This document shows, piece after piece, positions 26,441 through 35,572 of a stretch of DNA of 36,872 nucleotides (within the stretch, counting starts at the first letter, position 1; every line of letters begins with the position of its first letter). The translations under genes and the position numbers were made by a program. The stretch comes from Phenylobacterium sp. (GTDB lineage: Bacteria > Pseudomonadota > Alphaproteobacteria > Caulobacterales > Caulobacteraceae), in contig NZ_JAUYOJ010000059.1 of NCBI RefSeq assembly GCF_030697925.1, positions 1 through 36,872 of the forward strand, read 5' to 3'. Below the pieces are notes generated by a model. That model ran no database searches. It saw nothing but the letters and a program-made list of their open reading frames with translations, and had not been told where the DNA came from.

Positions 26441-26839
26441 ATGACAGACGCTCCCCGCGCACGCCCGCTTTCGCCGTTCACCGGCATTTGGCGATGGCAC
26501 GTGACCATGGCGACCTCCATCGCCCACCGGGTGACCGGATGCGCCATCTATGGCGGCGGCCTGATCCTCGCGGCCTGGGCGGTCTGCCTGGCCTCGGGGC
26601 CGGAAGCCTATGCGGCGTTCCAGGCGGTGATCGGCTCGCCGCTGGGGCTCCTGGCCATGTTCGCCCTGACCTTCTCGACCTTCTTCCACCTCGCCAAGGG
26701 CGTGCAGCACCTGATCTGGGATCTGGGCTTCGGCTACAGGCCGCAGACCGCCAGCCTTGGCGCGGTCGTCTGCATCGCCTTCGCCATCGCCGCGACCCTG
26801 GCCATCTGGGCCATCGCCTTCATGACCGGAGCGCTCTGA
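26441..26839 (+). CDS. sdhC: Succinate dehydrogenase cytochrome b556 subunit
   Basis: SdhC is a membrane anchor of complex II and shares heme b and the quinone site with SdhD. The 132-residue protein has the family signature TSIAHRVTG (residues 25-33) and three hydrophobic helices, about 34-52, 66-84 and 106-128. The heme-region FFHLAKGVQHLIWDLG (81-96) offers His83 and His90. ATG 26441 follows a weak leader. The stop shares TGATG with the sdhD start, so the two anchors are translated together. Confidence 0.95.
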   Translation: MTDAPRARPLSPFTGIWRWHVTMATSIAHRVTGCAIYGGGLILAAWAVCLASGPEAYAAFQAVIGSPLGLLAMFALTFSTFFHLAKGVQHLIWDLGFGYRPQTASLGAVVCIAFAIAATLAIWAIAFMTGAL

Positions 26840-27231
26840 TGGCCAGCTATCGCACGCCGCTCGGCCGCGCCCGCGGCCTGGGCGCCGCCAAGCACGGGGT
26901 CGGGGAGTGGATCTCCGAACGGGTCACCGCCGTGGCCCTGGTGCCGCTGGTGCTGTGGGGCGTCTTCGCCGTCCTGCGGCTGGCCGGCGCCGACTATGCC
27001 GGGGCCGTGGCCTGGCTGACCGCCTCGCCGCTGAACCCGACCTTGATGGTCCTGCTGGTGGTGGTCAGCTTCCTGCACATGCACGGCGGCATGCGGGTGG
27101 TCATCGAGGACTATATCGAAAAAACCCTCAGCCGGACCGGCCTGCTGCTGCTCAACCTCTTCGTCTGCGCGCTCGCGGGCACGCTGGCGGTGTTCTCCAT
27201 CCTGAAGGTCGCGCTGGGAGGCGCTCTCTGA
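26839..27231 (+). CDS. sdhD: Succinate dehydrogenase hydrophobic membrane anchor subunit
   Basis: This is the second membrane anchor of complex II. The 130-residue protein starts [20 protein letters not shown], the usual alphaproteobacterial SdhD opening, then [21 protein letters not shown]. It has three membrane helices, with [16 protein letters not shown] between the second and third; a His of LHMH is a candidate heme ligand. The ATG is in TGATG shared with the sdhC stop. The frame is open well upstream within sdhC, but only this start gives the family length. sdhA begins four bases after the stop. Confidence 0.94.
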   Translation: MASYRTPLGRARGLGAAKHGVGEWISERVTAVALVPLVLWGVFAVLRLAGADYAGAVAWLTASPLNPTLMVLLVVVSFLHMHGGMRVVIEDYIEKTLSRTGLLLLNLFVCALAGTLAVFSILKVALGGAL

Positions 27232-27235
27232 TCCC

Positions 27236-29023
27236 ATGGCGAGCTATCAGTTCATCGACCACAAGTTCGACGTCGTCGTGGTGGGAGCCGGCGGCTCCGG
27301 CCTGCGCGCGGCGCTGGGCTGCGCCGCGGCCGGCCTGAAGACGGCCTGCATCACCAAGGTCTTCCCGACCCGCAGCCACACCGTGGCGGCCCAGGGCGGC
27401 ATCTCGGCCAGCCTGGGCAATATGGGCGAGGACGACTGGCGCTGGCACATGTACGACACCGTCAAGGGGTCGGACTGGCTGGGCGACCAGGACGCCATCG
27501 AATACCTGTGCCGCAACGCGCCCGCCGCGGTCTACGAGCTGGAGCACTGGGGCGTGCCGTTCTCGCGCACCCCGGAAGGCAAGATCTATCAGCGCGCCTT
27601 CGGCGGCATGACCCGCAACTATGGCGAGGCCCCGATCCAGCGCACCTGCGCGGCGGCCGACCGCACCGGCCACGCCATGCTCCACACCATGTATGGCCAG
27701 GCCCTGTCGAAGGACACCGAGTTCTTCATCGAGTACTTCGCGCTGGACCTGATCATGGACGAGGGCGTCTGCCGAGGCGTCACCGCCTGGAAGCTGGACG
27801 ACGGCACCCTGCACCGGTTCCAGGCCCAGCAGGTGATCCTGGCCACCGGCGGCTACGGCCGCGCCTACTTCTCGGCCACCAGCGCCCACACCTGCACCGG
27901 CGACGGCGGCGGCATGGCGCTGCGGGCGGGCTTGCCCCTGCAGGACATGGAGTTCGTGCAGTTCCACCCCACCGGCATCTACGGCGCCGGCTGCCTCATC
28001 ACCGAGGGCGCCCGGGGCGAGGGCGGCTACCTGACCAACTCCGAGGGCGAGCGCTTCATGGAGCGCTATGCGCCATCGGTGAAGGACTTGGCGCCACGCG
28101 ACATGGTCAGCCGCGCCATGACCATCGAGATCCGCGAAGGCCGGGGCGTAGGTCCGAAGAAGGACCACATCTTCCTGCACCTCGACCACCTGGATCCAAA
28201 GATCCTGGCCGAGCGCCTGCCGGGCATCTCGGAGAGCGCCAAAATCTTCGCGGGCGTCGACGTGACCAGGGAGCCGATCCCGGTCCTGCCGACCGTCCAC
28301 TACAACATGGGCGGTATCCCCACGAACTTCTATTCCGAGGTGGTCACCCGGCTGGGCGACGATCCGGACAAGGTGGTTCCGGGGCTGATGGCGGTGGGCG
28401 AGGCGGCTTGCGTCTCGGTGCATGGCGCCAACCGCCTGGGCTCCAACTCGCTGATCGACCTGGTGGTGTTCGGCCGCTCGGCCGCTTTGCGCTGCGCCGA
28501 CACCATCAAGGCCGGCGCGACCCAGGTCGAACTGAAACCGGCCATGACCGACGGCCACCTGGCCCGCTTCGACAAGTTCCGCAACGCCTCGGGAAGCACG
28601 CCCACCGCCGCCCTGCGGCTGGAGATGCAGAAGGCCATGCAGGATGACGCCGCGGTGTTCCGTACCACCGACAGCCTGGCCTCGGGGGTCAAGCGCCTGG
28701 AGGCCATCCACGCCAAGCGACCGGATCTTAAGGTCACCGACCGCGGCCTGATCTGGAATACCGACCTGGTCGAGACCCTGGAGTTCGACAATCTGGTCGG
28801 CCAGGCGATCACTACGGTGGCAGGCGCCTATAACCGCACCGAAAGCCGCGGGGCCCATGCCCACGAGGACTTCCCCGACCGCAACGACGGCGAGTGGATG
28901 AAGCACACCCTGACCTGGTTCGACGACGCCACGGGCAAGGTCGCCATCGACTACCGGCCGGTGCACAGCTTCACCATGACCAACGACATCGCCTACATCC
29001 CCCCCAAGGCGCGGGTCTACTAG
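27236..29023 (+). CDS. sdhA: Succinate dehydrogenase flavoprotein subunit
   Basis: SdhA oxidises succinate to fumarate with covalently bound FAD, linking the TCA cycle and respiratory chain on the cytoplasmic face of the membrane. The 595-residue protein has [12 protein letters not shown] (FAD dinucleotide fold, 17-28), [11 protein letters not shown] with FAD-linking His48, [31 protein letters not shown] (in parts), HPTGIYG, and the substrate-site and capping elements [12 protein letters not shown] and [18 protein letters not shown]. Its length matches alphaproteobacterial SdhA. The start follows GGGAGG at a somewhat long distance, next to the sdhD stop. Confidence 0.98.
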   Translation: MASYQFIDHKFDVVVVGAGGSGLRAALGCAAAGLKTACITKVFPTRSHTVAAQGGISASLGNMGEDDWRWHMYDTVKGSDWLGDQDAIEYLCRNAPAAVYELEHWGVPFSRTPEGKIYQRAFGGMTRNYGEAPIQRTCAAADRTGHAMLHTMYGQALSKDTEFFIEYFALDLIMDEGVCRGVTAWKLDDGTLHRFQAQQVILATGGYGRAYFSATSAHTCTGDGGGMALRAGLPLQDMEFVQFHPTGIYGAGCLITEGARGEGGYLTNSEGERFMERYAPSVKDLAPRDMVSRAMTIEIREGRGVGPKKDHIFLHLDHLDPKILAERLPGISESAKIFAGVDVTREPIPVLPTVHYNMGGIPTNFYSEVVTRLGDDPDKVVPGLMAVGEAACVSVHGANRLGSNSLIDLVVFGRSAALRCADTIKAGATQVELKPAMTDGHLARFDKFRNASGSTPTAALRLEMQKAMQDDAAVFRTTDSLASGVKRLEAIHAKRPDLKVTDRGLIWNTDLVETLEFDNLVGQAITTVAGAYNRTESRGAHAHEDFPDRNDGEWMKHTLTWFDDATGKVAIDYRPVHSFTMTNDIAYIPPKARVY

Positions 29024-29085
29024 GTCTCGGCGATGATCTTCCCTCACATTCCAATCCACGCGTCCCCGCTCAAGGTCAGCGCCTG

Positions 29086-29868
29086 ATGGTCCAACTCCGC
29101 CTTCCCAAGAACTCCCGCGTCCAGAGGGGCGAGCACCATCCGGCCCCCGCCGGCGCGACCAAGGTCAAGACCTTCAAGGTCTATCGCTACGATCCCGAGG
29201 GGACCGAGAACCCGCGCTGGGACACCTATGACGTGGACGTCGACGCCTGCGGCCCGATGGTCCTGGACGTCCTGATCCATATCAAGAACACCGTCGATCC
29301 GACGCTCAGCTTCCGGCGCTCCTGCCGCGAGGGGGTCTGTGGGTCGTGCGCCATGAACATCGGCGGGCGCAACACGCTGGCCTGCACCCACGGCCATGAC
29401 GAGGTCCCGGGCGCCCAGTGCCAGATCGCCCCGCTGCCTCACATGCCGGTGATCAAGGACCTGGTCCCCGACATGACCATGTTCTACGCCCAGTACGCCT
29501 CCATCGAGCCCTGGCTGCACACCACCACCCCGGAGCCGCAGACCGAGTGGCTGCAGACGCCTGAGGACCGTTCCAAGATCGACGGCCTCTATGAGTGCAT
29601 CCTCTGCGCCTGCTGCTCGACCTCCTGCCCCAGCTACTGGTGGAACGGCGAGAAGTACCTGGGCCCCGCGGCCCTGCTGCAGTCCTATCGCTGGCTCGTG
29701 GACAGCCGCGACGAGGCGACCGGCGACCGGCTGGACGACCTTGAGGATCCCTTCAAGCTCTACCGCTGCCACACAATCATGAATTGCGCCCAGGTCTGCC
29801 CGAAGGGGTTGAATCCCGCCAAGGCCATCGGCGAGATCAAGAAGATGCTGGTCGACCGCGTCGTCTGA
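29086..29868 (+). CDS. sdhB: Succinate dehydrogenase iron-sulfur subunit
   Basis: SdhB carries electrons from FAD to quinone through three clusters. The 260-residue protein binds [2Fe-2S] through Cys80, Cys85, Cys88 and Cys100 ([16 protein letters not shown]). The C-terminal domain [12 protein letters not shown] and [14 protein letters not shown] supplies Cys171/174/177/238 for [4Fe-4S] and Cys181/228/234 for [3Fe-4S], by the family pattern. ATG 29086 lies 62 bases after sdhA with AAGG upstream. The frame is open upstream, inside sdhA, but [12 protein letters not shown] is the expected start. It closes the operon. Confidence 0.97.
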   Translation: MVQLRLPKNSRVQRGEHHPAPAGATKVKTFKVYRYDPEGTENPRWDTYDVDVDACGPMVLDVLIHIKNTVDPTLSFRRSCREGVCGSCAMNIGGRNTLACTHGHDEVPGAQCQIAPLPHMPVIKDLVPDMTMFYAQYASIEPWLHTTTPEPQTEWLQTPEDRSKIDGLYECILCACCSTSCPSYWWNGEKYLGPAALLQSYRWLVDSRDEATGDRLDDLEDPFKLYRCHTIMNCAQVCPKGLNPAKAIGEIKKMLVDRVV

Positions 29869-29897
29869 GGCTTCTCTTCCTGGGAGGCTGATGCAAT

Positions 29898-29912
29898 CCG
29901 AACCGTGTTCGG
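29898..29912. promoter_or_regulatory. Small hairpin and possible -35 before the reductase gene
   Basis: CCGAAC-CGT-GTTCGG is a perfect 6-base stem with three-base loop, with no T-run after it. TTGACGC (29917-29923), a good Caulobacter -35 match, follows at once, but no clear -10 is seen. It may mark the end of the sdh message, an operator, or the promoter of the ferredoxin reductase gene. Confidence 0.3.
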
Positions 29913-29951
29913 GAAGTTGACGCCGTCGTCACTTTTCTGCATGGGGCATCT

Positions 29952-31181
29952 ATGAGCCAATCGGACACGCATGTGGTGATCCTCGGGGCCGGTCACGCGG
30001 GAGGCACCGCGGCCGCCCTGCTGCGCCAGTATGGGCACGAAGGTCCGATCACCCTGGTGGGCGAGGAGCCGATCCCGCCCTATCAGCGTCCGCCGCTCAG
30101 CAAGGCCTGGCTGAAGGGGGAGGCTGACGCCGATTCCCTGGCGCTGAAGCCCCTGGAATTCTACGCCGAGCACAACATCGACTTCCGGCCGAACACGCGG
30201 GCGGTCAAGCTGGCGCGGGAGGCCAAGCAGGTCACCCTCTCCACCGGCGATGTGGTGACCTACGATTTCCTGATCATCGCCACCGGCGCCCGGGCCATCA
30301 AGCTGCCGGTCGAGGGCGCGCATCTGGACGGCCTGCTGGAGCTGCGCACGGCGGCCGACGCCGAGATCCTCAAGGCCACCATCGGGCCCGGCAAGCGCCT
30401 GGCGGTGATCGGCGGCGGCTATATCGGGCTGGAGGCGGCGGCGTCCGGCCGCGCCCTGGGCGCCGAGGTGGTGGTGATCGAGCGCGAGCCACGCCTGCTG
30501 GCCCGCGTCGCCTGCGAACCCCTCTCGACCTTCTTCCTCGACTATCACCGGCGCCATGAGGTCACCTTCGAACTGGGCGCCACGGTGGCGGGCTTCGAGG
30601 GCGAGAACGGCCATGTCACCGGGGTGAAGCTGGCCGACGGCCGGGTCATCGCCTGCGACGCCGCCCTGATCGGGGTGGGCGCCGCGCCCAATGACGAGAT
30701 CGCCAAGGAGGCGGGCCTCGACACCGCCCGCGGCATCGTCGTCGACCTGGAGGCGCGCACCGCCGACCGCTCGGTCTTCGCCATTGGCGACGTGGCCCAC
30801 CGGCCGATGCCGATCTATGAGCGCATGTTCCGCATGGAAAGCGTGCCCAACGCCCTGGAACAGGCCAAGCAGGCCGCCAGCGCCATCGTCGGCCGAGCGC
30901 CCCCGCCGGGCGAGGTGCCGTGGCAGTGGTCGGACCAGTACGACCTGAAGCTCCAGATCGCCGGCTACGCCTTCGACGTGGACCGCATACTGCTGCGCGG
31001 CGACCCCGCCAGCGCCAAGTTCGCCGTCTTCCACCTGAAGGGCGACCGGGTCCAATCCGTGGAGGCGATCAACTCGCCGCCCGAGTTCATGATGGGCAAA
31101 TTGCTCATCGCCAACCGCAAGCCGGTCGACCTCGACAAGCTTGCGGACCCATCCATTTCCATGAAAGAGGTCGCCGCATAA
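29952..31181 (+). CDS. NAD(P)H-dependent ferredoxin reductase (putidaredoxin-reductase type)
   Basis: The 409-residue flavoprotein has an FAD fold VVILGAGHAGGTAAALLR (GAGHAG 12-17), PPYQRPPLSKAWL typical of the BphA4/PdR family, ATGARA (110-115), a second NAD-binding fold VIGGGYIGLEAA (GGGYIG 154-159) and FAIGDVAHRP near the C-terminal third. It should pass electrons from NADH to a small ferredoxin, and a matching [2Fe-2S] ferredoxin begins 19 bases after its stop. Such pairs feed class I cytochrome P450s or ring-hydroxylating oxygenases. None is in the window, so the final acceptor is unknown. ATG 29952 is the clear start. Confidence 0.93.
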   Translation: MSQSDTHVVILGAGHAGGTAAALLRQYGHEGPITLVGEEPIPPYQRPPLSKAWLKGEADADSLALKPLEFYAEHNIDFRPNTRAVKLAREAKQVTLSTGDVVTYDFLIIATGARAIKLPVEGAHLDGLLELRTAADAEILKATIGPGKRLAVIGGGYIGLEAAASGRALGAEVVVIEREPRLLARVACEPLSTFFLDYHRRHEVTFELGATVAGFEGENGHVTGVKLADGRVIACDAALIGVGAAPNDEIAKEAGLDTARGIVVDLEARTADRSVFAIGDVAHRPMPIYERMFRMESVPNALEQAKQAASAIVGRAPPPGEVPWQWSDQYDLKLQIAGYAFDVDRILLRGDPASAKFAVFHLKGDRVQSVEAINSPPEFMMGKLLIANRKPVDLDKLADPSISMKEVAA

Positions 31182-31200
31182 AAGCGGTGAAGGGGAGTAA

Positions 31201-31521
<321 letters not shown>

Positions 31522-31540
31522 GCGCACTCGGCTATTGGCT

Positions 31541-31670
31541 TCCTCCTCCCCTTGAGGGAGAAGGTGGCGGGCGAAGCCTGGCGGATGAGGGGTCGATGGC
31601 CCTATCCGTCCTCCGGCCGAAGCTAGTCTCGGAGTTCTGAGAGACCCCTCATCCGACCTTGCTCCGCAAG
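31541..31670. repeat. Inverted-repeat element, family B, right end truncated
   Basis: The inner arms CGGATGAGGGGTC (31582-31594) and GACCCCTCATCCG (31643-31655) are perfectly complementary. The left side continues outward as CCTCCCCTTGAGGGAGAAGGTGG (in two parts, 31545-31567), itself a small hairpin. The matching outer right arm (CCACCTTCTCCCTC) is missing. The right side stops at about 31670, ten bases before the next ORF. The left hairpin may also end the ferredoxin message. Confidence 0.7.
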
Positions 31671-31680
31671 TGTCCAGCGG

Positions 31681-32022
31681 ATGGATAGCGCCACCCTGCT
31701 GCCCACGGGCGAGACCGACTACGCCGGCTGGGCCATCGAGCGCACGCCGGGCCGCGAGATCTCCCGGGTCAGCGTCCACGTGGACGGGCGGCATGCCCTG
31801 AGCGTGGTTCCCGACCGCGAACGCCCCGACGTGCTCGCCGCCTTCCCCAACGCCGCCAACAGCCCGGTCGGCTGGCGCTTCCGGCTGCAGGCGCCGCCGG
31901 GCGCCATGGTCCGTCCGCACCTGGAGAGCAGCTCGGGCCTGACCGGCTATGCCTACGCCCAGGCGCCGGCCCCCGCGACCATGACCTATTCCGGCTGGTC
32001 GCGCCGCGCGTTGCGGGGATAG
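31681..32022 (+). CDS. Orphan ORF, possible beta-sandwich domain fragment
   Basis: I do not recognise a named family. The 113-residue product reads TDYAGWAIERTPGREISRVSVHVDGRHALSV (in parts), then RPDVLAAFPNAANSPVGWRFRL. GWA, an I-V-V-DG strand pair, RPDV.AFP and GW.F recall a small beta-sandwich domain often appended to glycosyltransferases and polysaccharide enzymes. There is no signal peptide, no good ribosome-binding site and no other start in frame upstream. The ORF begins where a repeat is broken off and ends just before another repeat. It may be a real small gene or the remnant of a larger one. Confidence 0.4.
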   Translation: MDSATLLPTGETDYAGWAIERTPGREISRVSVHVDGRHALSVVPDRERPDVLAAFPNAANSPVGWRFRLQAPPGAMVRPHLESSSGLTGYAYAQAPAPATMTYSGWSRRALRG

Positions 32023-32047
32023 GGGCTCCTTTTCCTCACCCGGTTAC

Positions 32048-32146
32048 GGGGGAGGGGGACCGCCGAAGGCGGTGGAGGGGGCGGCCTCAAGCTCAGAGCC
32101 CAGTCTCGCCCCCTCCACCACGCCTGCGGCGCGGTCCCCCTCCCCC
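32048..32146. repeat. Inverted-repeat element, family A, copy 2
   Basis: The outer arms GGGGGAGGGGGACCGC (32048-32063) and GCGGTCCCCCTCCCCC (32131-32146) are a perfect 16-base inverted repeat. The inner arms GTGGAGGGGGC (32072-32082) and GCCCCCTCCAC (32108-32118) match those of copy 1 at 1557-1654. It sits between the orphan ORF and the end of divL. This copy is more symmetrical than copy 1. Confidence 0.88.
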
Positions 32147-32184
32147 ATTCCCGTTGGTCATGGGGGACGAAAAGGAGCGCCGCG

Positions 32185-34503
32185 CTAGAAGCTTAGCTCG
32201 GGGTGTCCCGCCGCGCCCTGGGCGGTTTCGGGCAGGTGACAGGTGAAGGTGGCGCCGGCGCCCGGTTCGCTCTCCAGGGCCACCCAGCCGCCATGCAGCT
32301 CCACCAGGGCCTTGACCAGGGCCAGGCCCAGGCCCGGCCCGCCACGCTCGCGGCCGATGAAGCGGTCGAAGATGTGCGCCTGGACGTGGAACGGGATGCC
32401 GCGGCCGGTGTCGCTCACCTGCAGCTGGATCTCGCCCTGGGCGCGGCGCGCGGCGATGGTCACCAGGCCGTCCGGCGGGGTCTGGCGGATGGCGTTCTCG
32501 GTCAGGTGGTCGAGCGCCTGGGTCAGGCGTTTCATGTCGCCGCGGATCAGGCCGATGTCCTCGGCATGCTCGACCTTGATGGTCACCCCAGCGGCCTCCG
32601 CCTCGGGGGTCCAGCGGCCGGCCGTCTGGCTGAGCAGGTCGGCGACCCGGACGTCGTCGAGGTCCAGCGCCATCTCGTCGGCGTCGATCTGGGCCATGTC
32701 CAGAACGTCGTCGATGGAGCGGGCGAGCTGGGTGGCGGCCGTGCGCACCGCCGCGGCGTGGCCGCGCCCGCGCTCCGACAGGTTCTCGCCCGAGCGCTCC
32801 AGCAGCTCGGAATAGCCGATGATGGTGGTGAGCGGGGTGCGCAGCTCGTAGGAAACGTTGCCCACGAAGTCGCGCTTCAGCCGCTCGGCGTCGGCGAGCG
32901 CCGCGGAGCGGTCGGCCAGCGCGCTCTCCAGCTTGCGGGCGTCGGTGACGTCGGCAAAGGCGATCAGGGTCGCACCGTCGGGCAGCGGCCGGCTCTGATA
33001 GACCACGATGCGCGAGTCCGAGGTCTTCACCTCGCCGGAGATCGGCGCGCGCGCCTGGGGATCGGTGTCGGCCACCCGGCCCTTCAACTCGCGCCAGAAG
33101 CCCATGTCGTGCAGGCGCGGGATGCAGAGCTCGACCACGCCCTCGAAGTCGTGGGCCAGGTCCAGCTGCGCCGGCGTGATGTTCCAGAACCGCTCGAAGG
33201 CTTCATTGTGCAGCCGCAGGCGGCCGTCCGACCCGAACACCGCCACCGCGTCGTTCAGCTTGTCGAGCGTGGCCTGCTGCACCTGGATCAGGGCGTTGTA
33301 CTGGGCCTTGAGCTTCAGTTCGCCGGTGATGTCGGAGAACAGCAGCACCACTCCGCCCATGGGGTGAGGTTGGCGAACCACCCGCAGGGTCCGGCCGTCA
33401 GGCAGGCTCCACAGGTCGTCGGGCGCCGAGGCGACGTCCTCGTAGCGGTCGAGTTCGGCAGCCTTCCACTTGTCGTAGTTGACGGTCTCCGGCAGCCGGC
33501 GGCGCTGGCGCAGCCGGTCCAGGATCTCGCCATGGGTGGGCAGTTCGGCCAGCCAGGCGGGTTCCAGCCCCCACAGCTCGGCGAAGGCGGTGTTGTGGAA
33601 GATGAGCTTCTTGCCCTCGCCGAAGATCGCCACGGCGTCGGCGATGTGGTTCAGGGTCTCGTCGTGGGCGGCGAGCTGGCGCCTGAGAAGCTCGCGCATC
33701 TCCTCGGCCTCGGTGACGTCCTCGGTCCAGACCCCGACTCCGCCGCCTTCCAGCGGCTGGGCGGTGATCTGGAAGGCGCGGCGGCGCCCGTCCAGGCTGG
33801 TCCAGCGCAGGGTCTCGCGCTTCTGGCCCAGATTGGCGGCCTCGCTGGCGAGCGCGTCGCCCGCCCGGTCGAAGGTCGCGTTCTTGGCGGCGGCCTCGTC
33901 GAGGTCGGTCACGCCCGCCGCCGCCAGCCAGGCGCCGTTCACCCAGACCGGCGCCCCGTCGGCCGCGGCGATCCAGGCCGGGGTGGCCCGGGCGTTCAGG
34001 AAGGCGGCGAAGCGCGGCGCGGTGGGCAGGCCCGCATCCTCGCCGATGATCGCCGAGAGCCGCAGCCAGGCGAGCGCCCCGGCCGCGCGGCCTTCCACGG
34101 CCACAACGCCGGCCGGCCCGCGCACCTCGAAGGCGCAGGCCTCGCCGCGCTCGAACAGGGCGCGCAGCCGTCGGGCATGGTCGGGATCGGCCCGCATCAG
34201 CGCGGCCATCACGGCCTGGGGGTCGGCGTTGAGCAGGCCGAGCGCGGTGACGCAGACCGCCAGGCTCTCCTCGCCGGAGGCCAGCAGGGCGTGGCCGTCC
34301 TGGACAGCCAGCAGGGCGGAATCGAAGGCCTCGGCCGAGGCCTGGGCGGCCTCGGCGCCCAGTTCCAGGCCGGCGATCTTCTGGCGCAGGGCCGCGATCC
34401 GCGCCTCGCCCTGCCGTCGCTGGGCCAGGGCCAGCAGGGTGGCGCAGATGGCCAGCATGACGGCGCCCGCCGCCGCGGCAAGGATGAGCTCGTGCTCGCT
34501 CAT
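32185..34503 (-). CDS. divL: Cell-cycle kinase-like protein DivL (tyrosine in place of histidine)
   Basis: DivL is an essential Caulobacter regulator that binds DivK and acts on the CckA kinase to control CtrA at the cell pole. The 772-residue protein (C. crescentus about 769) has one N-terminal membrane helix (about residues 7-27), a coiled stretch, several PAS-like domains (about 160-515), a HisKA domain with FVGNVSYELRTPLTTIIGYSELLE (in parts) and an ATPase domain with LTENAIRQTP, DTGRGIPF and GGPGLGLALVKALVELHGG. The phospho-acceptor position is Tyr552 (codon at 32850-32848) instead of His, the DivL hallmark. ATG 34503 is the natural start. It is divergent from a hypothetical gene across 87 bases. 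Confidence 0.95.
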   Translation of the reverse strand: MSEHELILAAAAGAVMLAICATLLALAQRRQGEARIAALRQKIAGLELGAEAAQASAEAFDSALLAVQDGHALLASGEESLAVCVTALGLLNADPQAVMAALMRADPDHARRLRALFERGEACAFEVRGPAGVVAVEGRAAGALAWLRLSAIIGEDAGLPTAPRFAAFLNARATPAWIAAADGAPVWVNGAWLAAAGVTDLDEAAAKNATFDRAGDALASEAANLGQKRETLRWTSLDGRRRAFQITAQPLEGGGVGVWTEDVTEAEEMRELLRRQLAAHDETLNHIADAVAIFGEGKKLIFHNTAFAELWGLEPAWLAELPTHGEILDRLRQRRRLPETVNYDKWKAAELDRYEDVASAPDDLWSLPDGRTLRVVRQPHPMGGVVLLFSDITGELKLKAQYNALIQVQQATLDKLNDAVAVFGSDGRLRLHNEAFERFWNITPAQLDLAHDFEGVVELCIPRLHDMGFWRELKGRVADTDPQARAPISGEVKTSDSRIVVYQSRPLPDGATLIAFADVTDARKLESALADRSAALADAERLKRDFVGNVSYELRTPLTTIIGYSELLERSGENLSERGRGHAAAVRTAATQLARSIDDVLDMAQIDADEMALDLDDVRVADLLSQTAGRWTPEAEAAGVTIKVEHAEDIGLIRGDMKRLTQALDHLTENAIRQTPPDGLVTIAARRAQGEIQLQVSDTGRGIPFHVQAHIFDRFIGRERGGPGLGLALVKALVELHGGWVALESEPGAGATFTCHLPETAQGAAGHPELSF

Positions 34504-34590
34504 CGGCGTTCCATCGACGCCCGTCCTCGTCGACAGCGAATCATCCGATCACCATATTCCGGTCCTGTGTTTTCGGCGATGATCGCAACC

Positions 34591-35172
34591 ATGACGGCGA
34601 TCCTCTACCCCGTGGCGGCCAACGCCGAACAGGCGCTTTCGGCTCCCTTGGCGCGCGCGGCGCGCGAACGGGAGGCGCAGGCCCTGGCCGGGGAGCCCGT
34701 GGCCTTCGTCGTCGAGGCCGCCGGACCTCGGTTCGCCACCCGCGAAGCGGCGCTCGACGCCTATGCCGGACGATTGGAGGACGAGCGTCCGGGCCGAACG
34801 GCCAGCCTGCCGCCCGAGGACCGCTTCCTGCGCCTGACCGAGACGGTGGCGGCGACCCGCGCCCGCGCGCCCGCGCCATTGCAGCCCAGCTATCAGGATG
34901 GCCGCCGCTGGCCGCAGGCCAAGGCCCCGCCGCCCACCACCTGGCGGCTGATGGTTTCCTACTGGCGGATCGGCGCCGCGCCCATCGTCCGGCCGGAAAC
35001 GCCCCAGGCGCGCCAGGCCCGCCGCAAGGGCCGTCAGAGCCTCGATCCGGAGACCGTCCGCGCCCTGACCCAGCAGCCGCTGCAGGCGGTCAAGCCGCAA
35101 CAGCCGCTGGACATCGGGCTTTTCGAGGCGCGCCTTCCCGAGTCGCCGCATATCATCGTGCCCGATGAATGA
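34591..35172 (+). CDS. Hypothetical protein next to divL
   Basis: I do not recognise this 193-residue protein. It starts TAILYPVAANAEQALSAPLARAA and has FVVEAAGPRFATREAALDAYAGRLED. The middle is Pro/Arg-rich (SYQDGRRWPQAKAPPPTTWRLMVSYWR) and the end polar (VRALTQQPLQAVKPQQPLD). There is no signal peptide or membrane helix. The frame is open far upstream opposite divL. ATG 34591 is chosen because it clears divL; ATG 34579 (MIATMTAIL) is equally possible, and neither has a clear ribosome-binding site. Its end overlaps the metallopeptidase start by eight bases, so the two are probably one operon. Confidence 0.7.
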   Translation: MTAILYPVAANAEQALSAPLARAAREREAQALAGEPVAFVVEAAGPRFATREAALDAYAGRLEDERPGRTASLPPEDRFLRLTETVAATRARAPAPLQPSYQDGRRWPQAKAPPPTTWRLMVSYWRIGAAPIVRPETPQARQARRKGRQSLDPETVRALTQQPLQAVKPQQPLDIGLFEARLPESPHIIVPDE

Positions 35173-35572
35173 TCCGTACCGCGGTCGCGCGCCGTCCCTC
35201 GATGACCTGGCGGCCATCGCCGAAGCCGCCTTCGCCGCCCTGCCCAAGGGTTTCCGCGACATGGCCGGCGAGGTGGTGTTCCGCGTCGACGATTTCGCCG
35301 CCGAAGACGTCCTGGACGAGCTGGGGATCCCCGACGCCTTCGAGCTGACCGGCCTCTATCACGGGGTCGACCTCGGCCATCGCTCGGTCTTCGACCCCAG
35401 TCCCGGCCCCTCGCGGGTCTTCCTCTATCGCCGCCCGATCCTCGACGAGTGGGCCGAGCGTGGCGACGTCAGCCTTGAAGACCTGGTGACCCACGTCCTG
35501 GTCCATGAGATCGGCCACCATTTCGGCCTCTCCGACGACGACATCCACGCCATCGAGGCGGCGGCGGATTAG
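35165..35572 (+). CDS. Zincin-like metallopeptidase family protein
   Basis: The 135-residue protein belongs to the small zincin-like group often annotated as acetylglutamate kinase neighbour or DUF1025-type metallopeptidase. It has LPKGFRDMAGEVVFRVDDFA, ELTGLYHGVDLGHRS and the zinc motif HEIGHHFGLSD (His114, Glu115, His118, Asp124; HExxHxxGxxD). It is cytoplasmic, with no signal. A substrate is unknown and some relatives may not be peptidases. The ATG at 35165 overlaps the previous gene by eight bases. Its TAG stop overlaps the TAA of the convergent sigma-factor gene. Confidence 0.9.
   Translation: MNDPYRGRAPSLDDLAAIAEAAFAALPKGFRDMAGEVVFRVDDFAAEDVLDELGIPDAFELTGLYHGVDLGHRSVFDPSPGPSRVFLYRRPILDEWAERGDVSLEDLVTHVLVHEIGHHFGLSDDDIHAIEAAAD

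Noticed and set aside
32203..34590. Plus-strand open frame running opposite divL into the 34591 gene
   Set aside because: Third-position GC keeps the frame open. divL is clear on the other strand, so only the part after about 34591 is taken as coding.
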